Origin: a virus
Length of the DNA stretch: 44,815 nucleotides
Strand: one strand, 5' to 3'
Virus record (IMG/VR): IMGVR_UViG_3300013772_000021
Coordinates: 1-44,815 of that record
This document shows, piece by piece, positions 26,698 to 33,710 of this stretch. Below the pieces are notes generated by a model. That model was not told where the DNA came from. It saw only the letters and a list, made by a program, of their open reading frames with translations, and ran no database searches. How positions within the stretch are numbered: the first letter of the stretch is position 1; every line of letters begins with the position of its first letter. The position numbers were made by a program, and so were the translations under genes.

Positions 26698-26925
26698 ATG
26701 AAGTTAAAACTTGGAGACATCGTTCACATTGAATTCCTTGATCACTGCCAAACAGACGATCTCCTGGCAACGATGCCGGTTGAAACGTTTGGTCGGGTGG
26801 CGAAAGAGGATTCTCTGCACATCTGGACAGTGGCGTGGGGGGAGAAGGCTGGATTAACGTCCGACGCCGTAACCTTCTGCACCGTTAAGTCCACCATAAC
26901 CCGTCTCCGCAAACTCAAAGGATAA
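26698..26925 (+). CDS. Hypothetical small protein, first gene of the lysis cassette
   Basis: 75 residues beginning MKLKLGDIVHIEF. ATG at 26698 chosen because it sits at the predicted transcription start; the longer frame from TTG at 26662 would begin at the -35 box. Beta-rich sequence with a small-barrel look (GDIVHIEFLDHC, ETFGRVAKEDSLHIWTVAWGE) and a basic C-terminus (TRLRKLKG). No membrane helix or signal peptide. Function not recognised; it may regulate the cassette. No Shine-Dalgarno precedes the start. Confidence 0.6.
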   Translation: MKLKLGDIVHIEFLDHCQTDDLLATMPVETFGRVAKEDSLHIWTVAWGEKAGLTSDAVTFCTVKSTITRLRKLKG

Positions 26926-26930
26926 TAATT

Positions 26931-27122
26931 ATGCTGCAAACCCTCTCGACTATTTACGCGTTCGTTATGGCCAATGGCTACACTGTGGCGGAAGCTTTGC
27001 TCTCGCTCATTGGCGCTATTGGAACCATCACCCATCTACTGCACGCTGATGGGGCCAATGCTTTCTTCAACAAACTGACGGTGCCACTTCAATACGTCGC
27101 CAACAAACTCAAATCTAAGTAA
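26931..27122 (+). CDS. Putative holin-like small membrane protein
   Basis: 63 residues. Two hydrophobic/amphipathic segments (about residues 5-15 and 20-37: TVAEALLSLIGAIGTITHLL), and a Lys-rich C-terminus (VANKLKSK). Size, position at the start of the cassette before a coiled-coil membrane protein, and Lys-rich tail are those of small holins. Shine-Dalgarno AAAGGA upstream. Assigned from topology only. Confidence 0.5.
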   Translation: MLQTLSTIYAFVMANGYTVAEALLSLIGAIGTITHLLHADGANAFFNKLTVPLQYVANKLKSK

Positions 27123-27136
27123 GGAACGCCTGTTTT

Positions 27137-27358
27137 GTGAACTCCGACGACAATAGCAAATTACATTTATTAGACAACCGACTCATCACTGTGGAAACGC
27201 AGTTGCGTGAGAGGAAAGAGATTGCGGAGAGGCAGCACTCCGAAATCATGACTGAACTGAGAGATCTTCGTAAAGACCTCAGTGGCATGAAGACTAAGAA
27301 CGCCACCGTATCCGCCCTCATCTCCGCCATTATCACTCTCATAATGCCCCATCGGTAA
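27137..27358 (+). CDS. Small protein with coiled coil and C-terminal membrane segment
   Basis: 73 residues, GTG start, AAGGA 10-11 nt upstream. Charged helical region (RLITVETQLRERKEIAERQ through LRKDLSGMK) followed by a hydrophobic C-terminal helix (TVSALISAIITLIM). This resembles tail-anchored coiled-coil proteins of phage lysis modules (XhlA/hemolysin-type holin partners). Could be a holin, antiholin or i-spanin-like component. Confidence 0.5.
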   Translation: MNSDDNSKLHLLDNRLITVETQLRERKEIAERQHSEIMTELRDLRKDLSGMKTKNATVSALISAIITLIMPHR

Positions 27359-27361
27359 ATT

Positions 27362-27514
27362 ATGATCGCAATTATCGAAATACTCCTCGGGTTCCTCGCC
27401 CGCCTATTTCCGCCAAAAGTGGAGAAGGTTAAGGAGGATATTATGTCTGATCTCCCCGACATGATTCGTCGACAAGAGAAAAGGAAGCTCGATGAAAAAG
27501 ATCTCGGCATTTAG
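27362..27514 (+). CDS. Short membrane-anchored protein, 50 residues
   Basis: MIAIIEILLGFLARLF at the N-terminus is one membrane helix, followed by a charged helix rich in Lys/Glu/Asp (KVEKVKEDIM, DMIRRQEKRKLDEK). It starts 3 nt after the previous stop and its 3' end overlaps the lipoprotein gene by 23 bp. N-terminal anchor plus charged helix, overlapping a lipoprotein gene, recalls the inner-membrane/outer-membrane spanin pair (Rz/Rz1), although it is shorter than usual i-spanins. Confidence 0.5.
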   Translation: MIAIIEILLGFLARLFPPKVEKVKEDIMSDLPDMIRRQEKRKLDEKDLGI

Positions 27515-27704
27515 TCTTATAGTCCTTCTACTATTATCTGCTTCCTGTGCCCATAACTCCCCCTTACCAGCCGATCTAAAAGCCGAGGATGATCTTCTTC
27601 GGCAACAGAATCAAACCCTCCGTAGAGATCTGAAAGAGGCTGAAGACGATCTCTCAACAGCCATGAAACGAATCCAAGACTGTGAACCGCTTATCAAGAA
27701 TTAA
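27492..27704 (+). CDS. Lipoprotein, candidate outer-membrane spanin (Rz1-like)
   Basis: 70 residues. Signal peptide MKKISAFSLIVLLLLSASC with lipobox L-S-A-S-C; Cys19 would be the lipidated residue. The mature part is short and mostly a coiled-coil helix (DDLLRQQNQTLRRDLKEAEDD, LSTAMKRIQD). Overlap with the upstream membrane-anchored gene and position beside holin-like genes suggest an o-spanin, which fuses outer and inner membrane at lysis in Gram-negative hosts. It lacks the Pro-rich composition of classical Rz1. Confidence 0.6.
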   Translation: MKKISAFSLIVLLLLSASCAHNSPLPADLKAEDDLLRQQNQTLRRDLKEAEDDLSTAMKRIQDCEPLIKN

Positions 27705-28305
27705 GACCCGCTTACAACAGTTTCCAAACAAAGCATTCCTCTCATTGCTCCTAGTAAACTTTATTGTTTGCTTGGCTACTTCAATAAACCCAAACCTCTA
27801 CAGATACCTTTGCTTCCGTCCAGAGTTAATGGGAACGTTGAAGGGACTTGTGGGTATTGTGACTCACATGTTTACTCACGGCGGGTGGGAACACTTTCTG
27901 GGTAACTTCCTCTACGTTGCACCCTTCGCCATCTTTCTAGAGAACAAGATCGGGTCGCGGAAGTTCTTAGCGACGTGGTTAATTACTGGTTTGGGGGGAT
28001 TGGCTTTAATGCTGGTTATGCCCCACTTATTTGGTATGGGCTGGATGCTTGGTGCGAGTGGTTGTTGCTTCGGTGTGATGGCAACAGCGTGTCTGTACTT
28101 TGATGATTCTAAGATCCATCAGTATCTAGGCGTCTGCTACTTACTGCTGCAACTTATTCCGCAGATGATTAGTGGTGTCTATGCGACGGTTGCTCCAGGG
28201 GGCGTTGCCTACTTCGCTCATGCGGGGGCTGCCCTGACGGCTATCTTGCTGGCGCATTACCTAAAGAAAGATGAGACCAAGTTATGTTCCACATCATCGA
28301 AGTAA
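27682..28305 (+). CDS. Rhomboid-family intramembrane serine protease
   Basis: 207 residues with five to six membrane segments. Rhomboid signatures are all present: H62/H66 with N75 in THMFTHGGWEHFLGNFLYV (62-79 region), the catalytic serine motif G124-A-S126-G127, and the catalytic His180 in YFAHAGAALTA with following G182. Rhomboids cleave membrane proteins within or near the bilayer. The GTG start overlaps the lipoprotein gene. A rhomboid in the lysis/membrane cassette is unusual; candidate substrates are neighbouring lysis membrane proteins or host envelope proteins. Length is near the minimal rhomboid core. Confidence 0.88.
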   Translation: MNRLSRIKTRLQQFPNKAFLSLLLVNFIVCLATSINPNLYRYLCFRPELMGTLKGLVGIVTHMFTHGGWEHFLGNFLYVAPFAIFLENKIGSRKFLATWLITGLGGLALMLVMPHLFGMGWMLGASGCCFGVMATACLYFDDSKIHQYLGVCYLLLQLIPQMISGVYATVAPGGVAYFAHAGAALTAILLAHYLKKDETKLCSTSSK

Positions 28306-28433
28306 TGATCATGGCCTATCTCGCTCACGTCTTTATCAAAGAGTGTTTAAGGCAAGTATCGTCTAATCGTCGTAGGTGCCGGGCGGAAATGAAGGCTAGG
28401 CTACGTGTTATTCGGGGATCAAAACTTTATTAA
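28284..28433 (+). CDS. Short open frame after the rhomboid gene, 49 residues
   Basis: Begins MFHIIEVMIMAYLAHVFIKE (hydrophobic N-terminal helix) and continues into an Arg/Lys-rich tail (NRRRCRAEMKARLRVIRG). ATG overlaps the end of the rhomboid gene by 22 bp in another frame; the 3' end overlaps the convergent HNH gene by 26 bp. Membrane anchor plus basic tail is plausible for a small phage membrane protein, but it may be chance. Confidence 0.4.
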   Translation: MFHIIEVMIMAYLAHVFIKECLRQVSSNRRRCRAEMKARLRVIRGSKLY

Positions 28434-28914
28434 GCTTTGCAAAGACACCAAACAGCGCACTAGCCCCTTTGTTGTACGCAAGTGCCGCATCCTCTTCCCG
28501 ATCAAAGCGGCCCAGATGAATACGGCGAGTCTTTCCCTCGACCTTCGGGCCTAAAGCAGCCATCCATTTATTGCGGGACTTATCCCACGATACACCTTTG
28601 TATTTACTACTAGTGGCCTTGGAACACTTGCGCATGTTTGCTTGGTTCTGACGTCGAGTAACTACCCTCAGATTTTGGCGCCTATTATCCAACGTGTCAT
28701 GGTTAATGTGATCAACCACCAATCCCTCTGAAGGTCGCAGTAGGATTCGATGCATATAGATGCGAAGCAACTTTCCCGTTGAGAGGCACCTAATTCTTGC
28801 GCGGGCGTATGTAAGTGGACCAGACTTCGAGGCATGCCACCTCAGTAATTTTAAGGATTCATAATCTTCCTTGTCGACCTTCGCAAACAAACCTGAGGTG
28901 AGTGGAATAAGCAT
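28408..28914 (-). CDS. HNH endonuclease with AP2 DNA-binding domain
   Basis: 168 residues. Start at ATG 28914 (MLIPLTSGLFAKVDKEDY) chosen because this is the usual opening of HNH-AP2 proteins and it follows the upstream stop; a frame extends up to 28983. N-terminal HNH core VVDHINHDTLDNRRQNLRVV, then an AP2-like DNA-binding domain (KYKGVSWDKSRNKWMA, LGRFDREEDAALAYNKGA). This architecture is a frequent phage homing endonuclease. It is the last gene of the leftward replication operon and converges on the lysis cassette. Confidence 0.88.
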   Translation of the reverse strand: MLIPLTSGLFAKVDKEDYESLKLLRWHASKSGPLTYARARIRCLSTGKLLRIYMHRILLRPSEGLVVDHINHDTLDNRRQNLRVVTRRQNQANMRKCSKATSSKYKGVSWDKSRNKWMAALGPKVEGKTRRIHLGRFDREEDAALAYNKGASALFGVFAKLNKVLIPE

Positions 28915-28919
28915 CACGG

Positions 28920-29132
28920 CTATGTCTCGTACTTTGCGCACCACGATGAATGCGCGGGCGAATTTGATTTCTCCGCGCCGCATTCACACTTTGGTCCGAT
29001 GGGGCCAAAGATGTCGTCCCCGGCACCAAGAATATACTCCATCGTAATTAAGGGGACACGCGGCATACCCGTCTCCGGATCTTTATCTGACATCATAGCC
29101 TGAAGAATGGCGAACCTACCCGCGATCGACAT
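28920..29132 (-). CDS. Small protein with Cys/His metal-binding pattern
   Basis: 70 residues. C-terminal CECGAEKSNSPAHSSWC could bind zinc through Cys, Cys, His and Cys. N-terminal part helical (RFAILQAMMSD). Overlaps the upstream gene by 17 bp. No family recognised. Confidence 0.6.
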   Translation of the reverse strand: MSIAGRFAILQAMMSDKDPETGMPRVPLITMEYILGAGDDIFGPIGPKCECGAEKSNSPAHSSWCAKYET

Positions 29133-29634
29133 TAGTCAAAACCTCCCCGCCCGCAGACGCCTCAATTTCCTCCAACGTAGTCACGTCCCACCTACCAGTA
29201 ACTGCGTTTGGCGTTACAAGCCCTAAATCCATCAAGTCATCGATAACACCACCAATGAGCCCTTTATCGATTGCGCGTTGACGTGAGATCTCTTTAAACG
29301 AAGCGGCGGAGTTGAAGCAGAGGTAGGAGTAAACGGCGATTTCGACGGGATTGAGATCCAACGCTAAGATGAGACCCATTACTGGAACCGTTTCGTTGGC
29401 GGCCTCGCTCCCCAATCCATAACGTTTAAGGAAAGTCAGCGTTAAGGATCCAAATTGGAGTGAACGTAAACGACGTGTGAAGAATGCTTTAGGTAGGTGG
29501 ATATACCCTCGCCGCAACTCGCCTACAGTTAGTTCCTTTGGCTTTTCGGCTTCAGGCGTTTGAATTGGCTGGGTACTCACTTCGTTCGTAGTCGCGTCGC
29601 TCTGAGGATTGAGAACGTTATTATTATTTTCCAT
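29116..29634 (-). CDS. Hypothetical protein of the replication operon
   Basis: 172 residues. N-terminal ~35 residues are disordered (Asn/Thr/Gln rich, PIQTPEAEKPKEL); the rest is mostly helical (GLILALDLNPVEIAVYSYL, FKEISRQRAIDKGLIGGVI) with a winged-helix-like closing segment (MDLGLVTPNAVTGRWDVTTL), suggesting a small DNA- or protein-binding fold. Not recognised. It lies between exonuclease and a small zinc-like protein. Confidence 0.65.
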   Translation of the reverse strand: MENNNNVLNPQSDATTNEVSTQPIQTPEAEKPKELTVGELRRGYIHLPKAFFTRRLRSLQFGSLTLTFLKRYGLGSEAANETVPVMGLILALDLNPVEIAVYSYLCFNSAASFKEISRQRAIDKGLIGGVIDDLMDLGLVTPNAVTGRWDVTTLEEIEASAGGEVLTNVDRG

Positions 29635-29639
29635 AACTA

Positions 29640-30380
29640 TTAGTTCCCCTTTCTTTTCTTATCAATCGCCGTCATGAACCAACGACCACAAGAATGACAA
29701 GTCCACTGCTGACGGACAGTTGCCTGTGTGGCGCGGAATCCACGCTTCTCCGTGTCCTCACTCGCACATGTAGGACAAACTCCGTTCTTGTGTGTGTGAT
29801 TGAGCATGCGGGCGATGCTGGGGTGACGCTCGATCCAGGGGAGAAAGCGTTTGTAAACCTTCTCCAAGAGGACAACGTCTTGCTTGTTGTACTTGGTCAT
29901 TAACGCCCAACTCTTCTTGTCACCTTCCATACACCCTAACCACATATCGAAGCCTGTGTGCTTAAGCTTGCTGCCAAGTTTCAAGAACGAGCCAAGGTCA
30001 GCTAACGAGTTGCTGGTAAAATTAAAGTAGGCTTTGGCAACCTTCTTGGTATCAATACTGACGAGGGGCTTCGTCGGCTTGAGTCCGTGAAACAGCATTC
30101 GGGCCTTAGACTTCTTCTGGTCAAAGCTGTCGCCATTATGTGCGATCAAAATGTCCGCTTCATTAAAGAGAGAGTGGAGTTTCTTGACGACGGAGAGATC
30201 GTCCTTCTGCCCTTCCGCAGTGACGCACTTTACGGTTTTATCGCCGACAAACTTGTAGGCGACGGAAAGGAGTTCCCACTCTTTGACGAAGTGGAGGATG
30301 TTTTGCTCCCATTTGCCCCAACAAAAACCTAGATTTGGTCTCGTCTCCACGTCGTAGATAAGGATTTTTGGTTTGTTCAT
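29640..30380 (-). CDS. DEDD-type 3'-5' exonuclease with C-terminal zinc ribbon
   Basis: 246 residues from ATG 30380 (MNKPKILIYDVETR). Ribonuclease H-like exonuclease motifs: D10/E12 in YDVET, D84/D87 in IAHNGDSFDQ, Y164/D168 in YNKQDV (DEDDy type). After it comes a four-cysteine zinc ribbon (C202, C205, C228, C231). It looks like a stand-alone proofreading or repair exonuclease, similar to the exo domain of family B polymerases. The start is chosen because the upstream gene stops two bases before; the longer frame from 30503 overlaps that gene. Confidence 0.8.
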   Translation of the reverse strand: MNKPKILIYDVETRPNLGFCWGKWEQNILHFVKEWELLSVAYKFVGDKTVKCVTAEGQKDDLSVVKKLHSLFNEADILIAHNGDSFDQKKSKARMLFHGLKPTKPLVSIDTKKVAKAYFNFTSNSLADLGSFLKLGSKLKHTGFDMWLGCMEGDKKSWALMTKYNKQDVVLLEKVYKRFLPWIERHPSIARMLNHTHKNGVCPTCASEDTEKRGFRATQATVRQQWTCHSCGRWFMTAIDKKRKGN

Positions 30381-30381
30381 C

Positions 30382-30732
30382 TTAAAGTTTCTCCCAATTG
30401 CGTTCAATATAAGCGGCGAGCTGTTTGAAGGAGCGGCCTCGAGTATCATTGAGTTCAAGGAGATCGAGTGTCTTATTCTTGAATGTAATTTCTCCTTCTG
30501 CATTGTCTATACCTGCCCATTTCATCACTTTAGGGGGCAGCGTGAGTGTGGCGGCCCATGAATTCTTCGTTGCATACTGATCCACGTCCCACTTACCCTG
30601 CTTGGAGATGTCGCAGAGAACTCCTAGACAGCAGAACTCAGTTCGGTCGCCATTTGTAAGCGCGCCCGTCAGTTGCTTATACTTTCCGCTCCGCAGAGCA
30701 GCGATCCACTTAAGGGCAATAGTGCGTTTCAT
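30382..30732 (-). CDS. Conserved phage-type protein with CCLGVL motif
   Basis: 116 residues. Helix at start (KWIAALRSGKYKQLTGAL), then the motif FCCLGVLCDI and LPPKVMKWAG, ending LLELNDTRGRSFKQLAAYIE. This arrangement (W..AL.SG.Y.Q..G.L, CCLGVL, LND, F..IA.YIE) is seen in small proteins of many phages (recalled, unverified); no function known. ATG overlaps the upstream stop (ATGA). Confidence 0.75.
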   Translation of the reverse strand: MKRTIALKWIAALRSGKYKQLTGALTNGDRTEFCCLGVLCDISKQGKWDVDQYATKNSWAATLTLPPKVMKWAGIDNAEGEITFKNKTLDLLELNDTRGRSFKQLAAYIERNWEKL

Positions 30733-31103
30733 TTGTTCACCAACTTTTCTTTCTTAAATTTACGTCTCTCTGCGTTCTCTATTTTGGTTTTCAGCGCATG
30801 CTCGGTCTTACAAAGATGTTTGAGTTCCGATGCGGGACAAAACATCCGTTCGATAACTCCATTCCATGAGTCGAATCCGGCGAGGGGGATGACTGGATTT
30901 TGGTGATCCGTGTGCATTGCCTTGCGCGGGTGAATCTTTCCGCACTCCCCTTCACAGAGATGAAAGTGACCGCCTTTGTGTGTTCTAGCGAGGACAGCAC
31001 GTTTGTCGGACGACCACGACCAGATCCTTCTTAGCGCCCCAAGCAGGTAACCATGAAACCATGGTCGATTTGTCGTACTAGGCTTCCGTCTACGTTTAAT
31101 CAT
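30729..31103 (-). CDS. Putative HNH-like nuclease
   Basis: 124 residues. Basic N-terminus, then CEGECGKIHP, MHTDHQNPVIPL and LKHLCKTEHALKTKIENAERR. The Cys-rich start, central HTDH and the late H..K fit an HNH fold of the type common in phages beside polymerase genes. Lacks the terminal N of the canonical motif, so the call is moderate. Shine-Dalgarno AGGA 6-7 nt upstream. The gene starts just after the palindrome at 31119. Confidence 0.55.
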   Translation of the reverse strand: MIKRRRKPSTTNRPWFHGYLLGALRRIWSWSSDKRAVLARTHKGGHFHLCEGECGKIHPRKAMHTDHQNPVIPLAGFDSWNGVIERMFCPASELKHLCKTEHALKTKIENAERRKFKKEKLVNK

Positions 31104-31118
31104 TTGAATCCTATTGTG

Positions 31119-31137
31119 TCATTATCACCAATAATGG
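31119..31137. promoter_or_regulatory. Palindromic operator candidate between polymerase and downstream genes
   Basis: CATTAT (31120-31125), 5-nt spacer, ATAATG (31131-31136), same core as at 26675-26693. On the - strand TTGACC (31133-31138) lies upstream of a weak -10 (CACAAT), so a secondary promoter for the genes from 31103 leftward may be controlled here. AATAATGGTCA (31130-31140) is identical to 37746-37756. Confidence 0.45.
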
Positions 31138-31151
31138 TCAAGCAGAAGCCA

Positions 31152-33254
31152 CTATTCTACGACGTCTTTTTCGTCGAAAGAGTTTAGAACTTTCATGTCT
31201 GTTTTTAATGGCACCGACAGCGTATACGTCGTCTCCAGCACCTTACGAATCTCTTCAGCCTTGTGGATCTCATCTCTCCCAACTTCAATAATGACTGAGT
31301 CGTGTACGGTGGTCACAATGTGGTATCCCAGCTTGTCGAGTTGGATTAAGGACCTCTTACAGATCGACGCTGCAAGGCACTGGATGGGAAAATTCAGCGC
31401 TTGTTTCTTGGCATGCGCAAAGGTCATTCCCGCCTCATTAAAGATCTCGTCTGAGGTTGGTTGTGGCGCAGGAACATATCTCGCCCCCCTCGGCTGCTTT
31501 GAGTGCCACTTGCCTTGAATTGCCTTAACCAATGGATCAACTAACTCCTTCGGCCCCGTAAACGCGCGCTGAGGTCTGTATTCGATGTAATTCCCATATA
31601 CAATCTCTGGCAGTCTCCGCACCCGGCCAGTCTCACTCACCACGCGCTGATATCGACGAGCAAACACCAGTTGTTCATTAAGGTACTGGTCCAGACGTTT
31701 ATATTTCTGAAAGAACTTCGTGATGATCTCTTTGCACTGGTCTTCCGGTAGATCCAACTTCGCCGACTCAAGAAGCTGGTCATGTAGCCGTCGGGGGCCT
31801 CCACGGAATATAAGCAAGAAGTTAGTCGCCTTGGCCGCTTGTCGCATCCAGTCCGTCACCTTGTCGCGCTCGACATCGAAAACACTCATGGCCGTATTGA
31901 TGTGAGGATCTTCGTTGTCGAGGAACGCGTTCATTAGGTCTTGGTCTTGGCTAAGGTGGGCGGCAACGCGCAATTCAATCTGTGAATAATCGAAGTACAG
32001 AAACATCCGATCATCCGTCGTCGGTCTAAAGAACCGTTTAACGGGGGAGTTCCGGGGAAGGTTTTGGAAATTTGGGTCTTGGCTGGATAAACGCCCTGTA
32101 AGCGGCCGTTGCGGGTAACGTGGGTGGATATAAGGTATTCCGCCCTTATCGACGACGTGGGACATAATCCCAACGTTCGCATCACCTACATACGTGCGGG
32201 AAATCTTATCAACTTTTTTATATTGCTGGAACGAGCGGAGTACGGGGACGAGGGCGTGCTTGGAGGGAAGTAAGGCCATCAAGCGATTAATTTGTGATTC
32301 ATCCGTTCCCCAACGCCCGGACTCAGTTTTCGCGTGAAGGTGCGGGGGCGTCTCAAACTTCACATAAAAGAGTTCTCCCAAGTGCTCAGCGCTACCCCAG
32401 TTGAATGCGGTTTTCTGCTTCTTATCACCGCGCTTAAGATTCTTCTTCGCCTTCTCAGTTACCTTCGTCGCCAGCACTGTCTGGTAGAGGGAATCCTCAA
32501 TGCTTTGGATTTTATCCGCACAAAGGGCCAGCATTTTACCCTTAAGGTCCGCCGCCTGCGTATCCGCATCCTTCCTCATCTCCTCCACCAGCTCTGTACG
32601 CACACGGACACCATTCAATTCAATGTTGAATAGGACCGACTCCAGCGGAAGGGTCTCTTTCAGCAAATAGGTAAGAGGTGATTCTTTGATCCCCCACGTT
32701 TGAGTAACGCGGGTGTGGATGTTCTTAAGCTTTTCCTTACCGACGTGGAAGAGTTTGAACGTATTTTTCACATCTTCCATCGCATACTCAGAAATGAGGT
32801 GGAGGTGAGGGTGAAGAGGATCGTTTAGATCCAGCTTACAGAGGGCGCCGACATGTTTTACTCCCGCTGTCTTGAGGGCTTCATCGAGGCGTTTTTTGTT
32901 CTTTAGGAAACCCAGCCCTAGGTAGCGCTCCGTCAGCTCTTTTAAGCCCAAAGATCCATTTTCATCAATTTGCTGGAACACCAACAACGTATCGAAGATG
33001 GGACCAGCAATCTTTACGCCCTTGCGAGCGAGGAACATTGGATCAAAGCGGCGACCACTGTGGGACACTTTGGTTACTGTGGGATCGGCGAGTTTCTCTC
33101 GCACCGTATAAGGCATTGCCCACCAGGGGCTATAGATCGCTTCATCCTCTTCCTGTAACCAAGCAATGCCATGGATCTCGTCATGGAAGTCGTCAACGCC
33201 CGTAGATTCAATGTCGAAGAAAAAGTATTCGCGCTCTTTATTATTATTACTCAT
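31152..33254 (-). CDS. DNA polymerase, family A (3'-5' exonuclease plus polymerase)
   Basis: 700 residues; replicates the phage genome. N-terminal exonuclease domain: FFFDIESTG (DxE), SHSGRRFDPMFL with its Asp, YAMEDVK (Y..xD). Polymerase: motif A DYSQIELR near residue 420, motif B RQAAKATNFLLIF near 470-485, motif C VHDSVIIEV near 651. Lacks a 5'-3' nuclease domain. Motif B has Phe at the site equivalent to E. coli F762. Two departures: the usual Y-G after N-F-x-x-x is F-R (Y766 and G767 equivalents), and the second acidic residue of motif C is Ser. Good Shine-Dalgarno (GGGGAG). Confidence 0.93.
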   Translation of the reverse strand: MSNNNKEREYFFFDIESTGVDDFHDEIHGIAWLQEEDEAIYSPWWAMPYTVREKLADPTVTKVSHSGRRFDPMFLARKGVKIAGPIFDTLLVFQQIDENGSLGLKELTERYLGLGFLKNKKRLDEALKTAGVKHVGALCKLDLNDPLHPHLHLISEYAMEDVKNTFKLFHVGKEKLKNIHTRVTQTWGIKESPLTYLLKETLPLESVLFNIELNGVRVRTELVEEMRKDADTQAADLKGKMLALCADKIQSIEDSLYQTVLATKVTEKAKKNLKRGDKKQKTAFNWGSAEHLGELFYVKFETPPHLHAKTESGRWGTDESQINRLMALLPSKHALVPVLRSFQQYKKVDKISRTYVGDANVGIMSHVVDKGGIPYIHPRYPQRPLTGRLSSQDPNFQNLPRNSPVKRFFRPTTDDRMFLYFDYSQIELRVAAHLSQDQDLMNAFLDNEDPHINTAMSVFDVERDKVTDWMRQAAKATNFLLIFRGGPRRLHDQLLESAKLDLPEDQCKEIITKFFQKYKRLDQYLNEQLVFARRYQRVVSETGRVRRLPEIVYGNYIEYRPQRAFTGPKELVDPLVKAIQGKWHSKQPRGARYVPAPQPTSDEIFNEAGMTFAHAKKQALNFPIQCLAASICKRSLIQLDKLGYHIVTTVHDSVIIEVGRDEIHKAEEIRKVLETTYTLSVPLKTDMKVLNSFDEKDVVE

Positions 33255-33257
33255 AAT

Positions 33258-33470
33258 CTATTTCTCCCCTCCCTTAACTTCGTAAATCTCGGTAACGCGG
33301 TAGTACTCCTTCTCCCTCGTCTCCTCGAAGCACAGGGTATCCCCCTTCGTCAGAGTAAACGTCCTCTGCACCAGCTTCTCCGTGCAGTCGGGGACGTCGA
33401 TGAAAACAACGACGCGTTTCTTGCCACGTTCGTTCAGGACAAGCTTCATGTCTCTAATAGTGCCAATCAT
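33258..33470 (-). CDS. Hypothetical small beta-rich protein
   Basis: 70 residues: VVVFIDVPDCTEKLVQRTF, LTKGDTLCFEETREKEYYRV. Small-barrel (OB/SH3-like) impression; no recognised motif. Its ATG overlaps the upstream stop (TAATG). Confidence 0.65.
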   Translation of the reverse strand: MIGTIRDMKLVLNERGKKRVVVFIDVPDCTEKLVQRTFTLTKGDTLCFEETREKEYYRVTEIYEVKGGEK

Positions 33471-33697
33471 TATTCTTTATCCTTCTTCCAAGAGACCGTA
33501 ACGATGCACACATGATCCATATTTGCCGCCCCGTATCTAAGGTAGTCAGTTCCCCCATCGACCATTGCTTCGTTCTTACAAGGGCATGTTTTATAATCAT
33601 GTCTTGTCCAGGACACACCAACCCAACCGCACGCTTTGCACATGATTCCGTCTCGCTTAATGAGGAGACTTCTGGAGGACTTTTGTTTCTTTTTCAT
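33470..33697 (-). CDS. Zinc-ribbon small protein
   Basis: 75 residues from ATG 33697 (MKKKQKSSRS). AGGAAC Shine-Dalgarno 9 nt upstream fixes this start; the frame extends to 33796 inside the helicase gene. CKACGWVG and later H, CPC give a zinc-binding core; N-terminus basic. Possible DNA-binding accessory between helicase and polymerase. Confidence 0.7.
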   Translation of the reverse strand: MKKKQKSSRSLLIKRDGIMCKACGWVGVSWTRHDYKTCPCKNEAMVDGGTDYLRYGAANMDHVCIVTVSWKKDKE

Positions 33698-33710
33698 ACT
33701 AAACGTTCCT

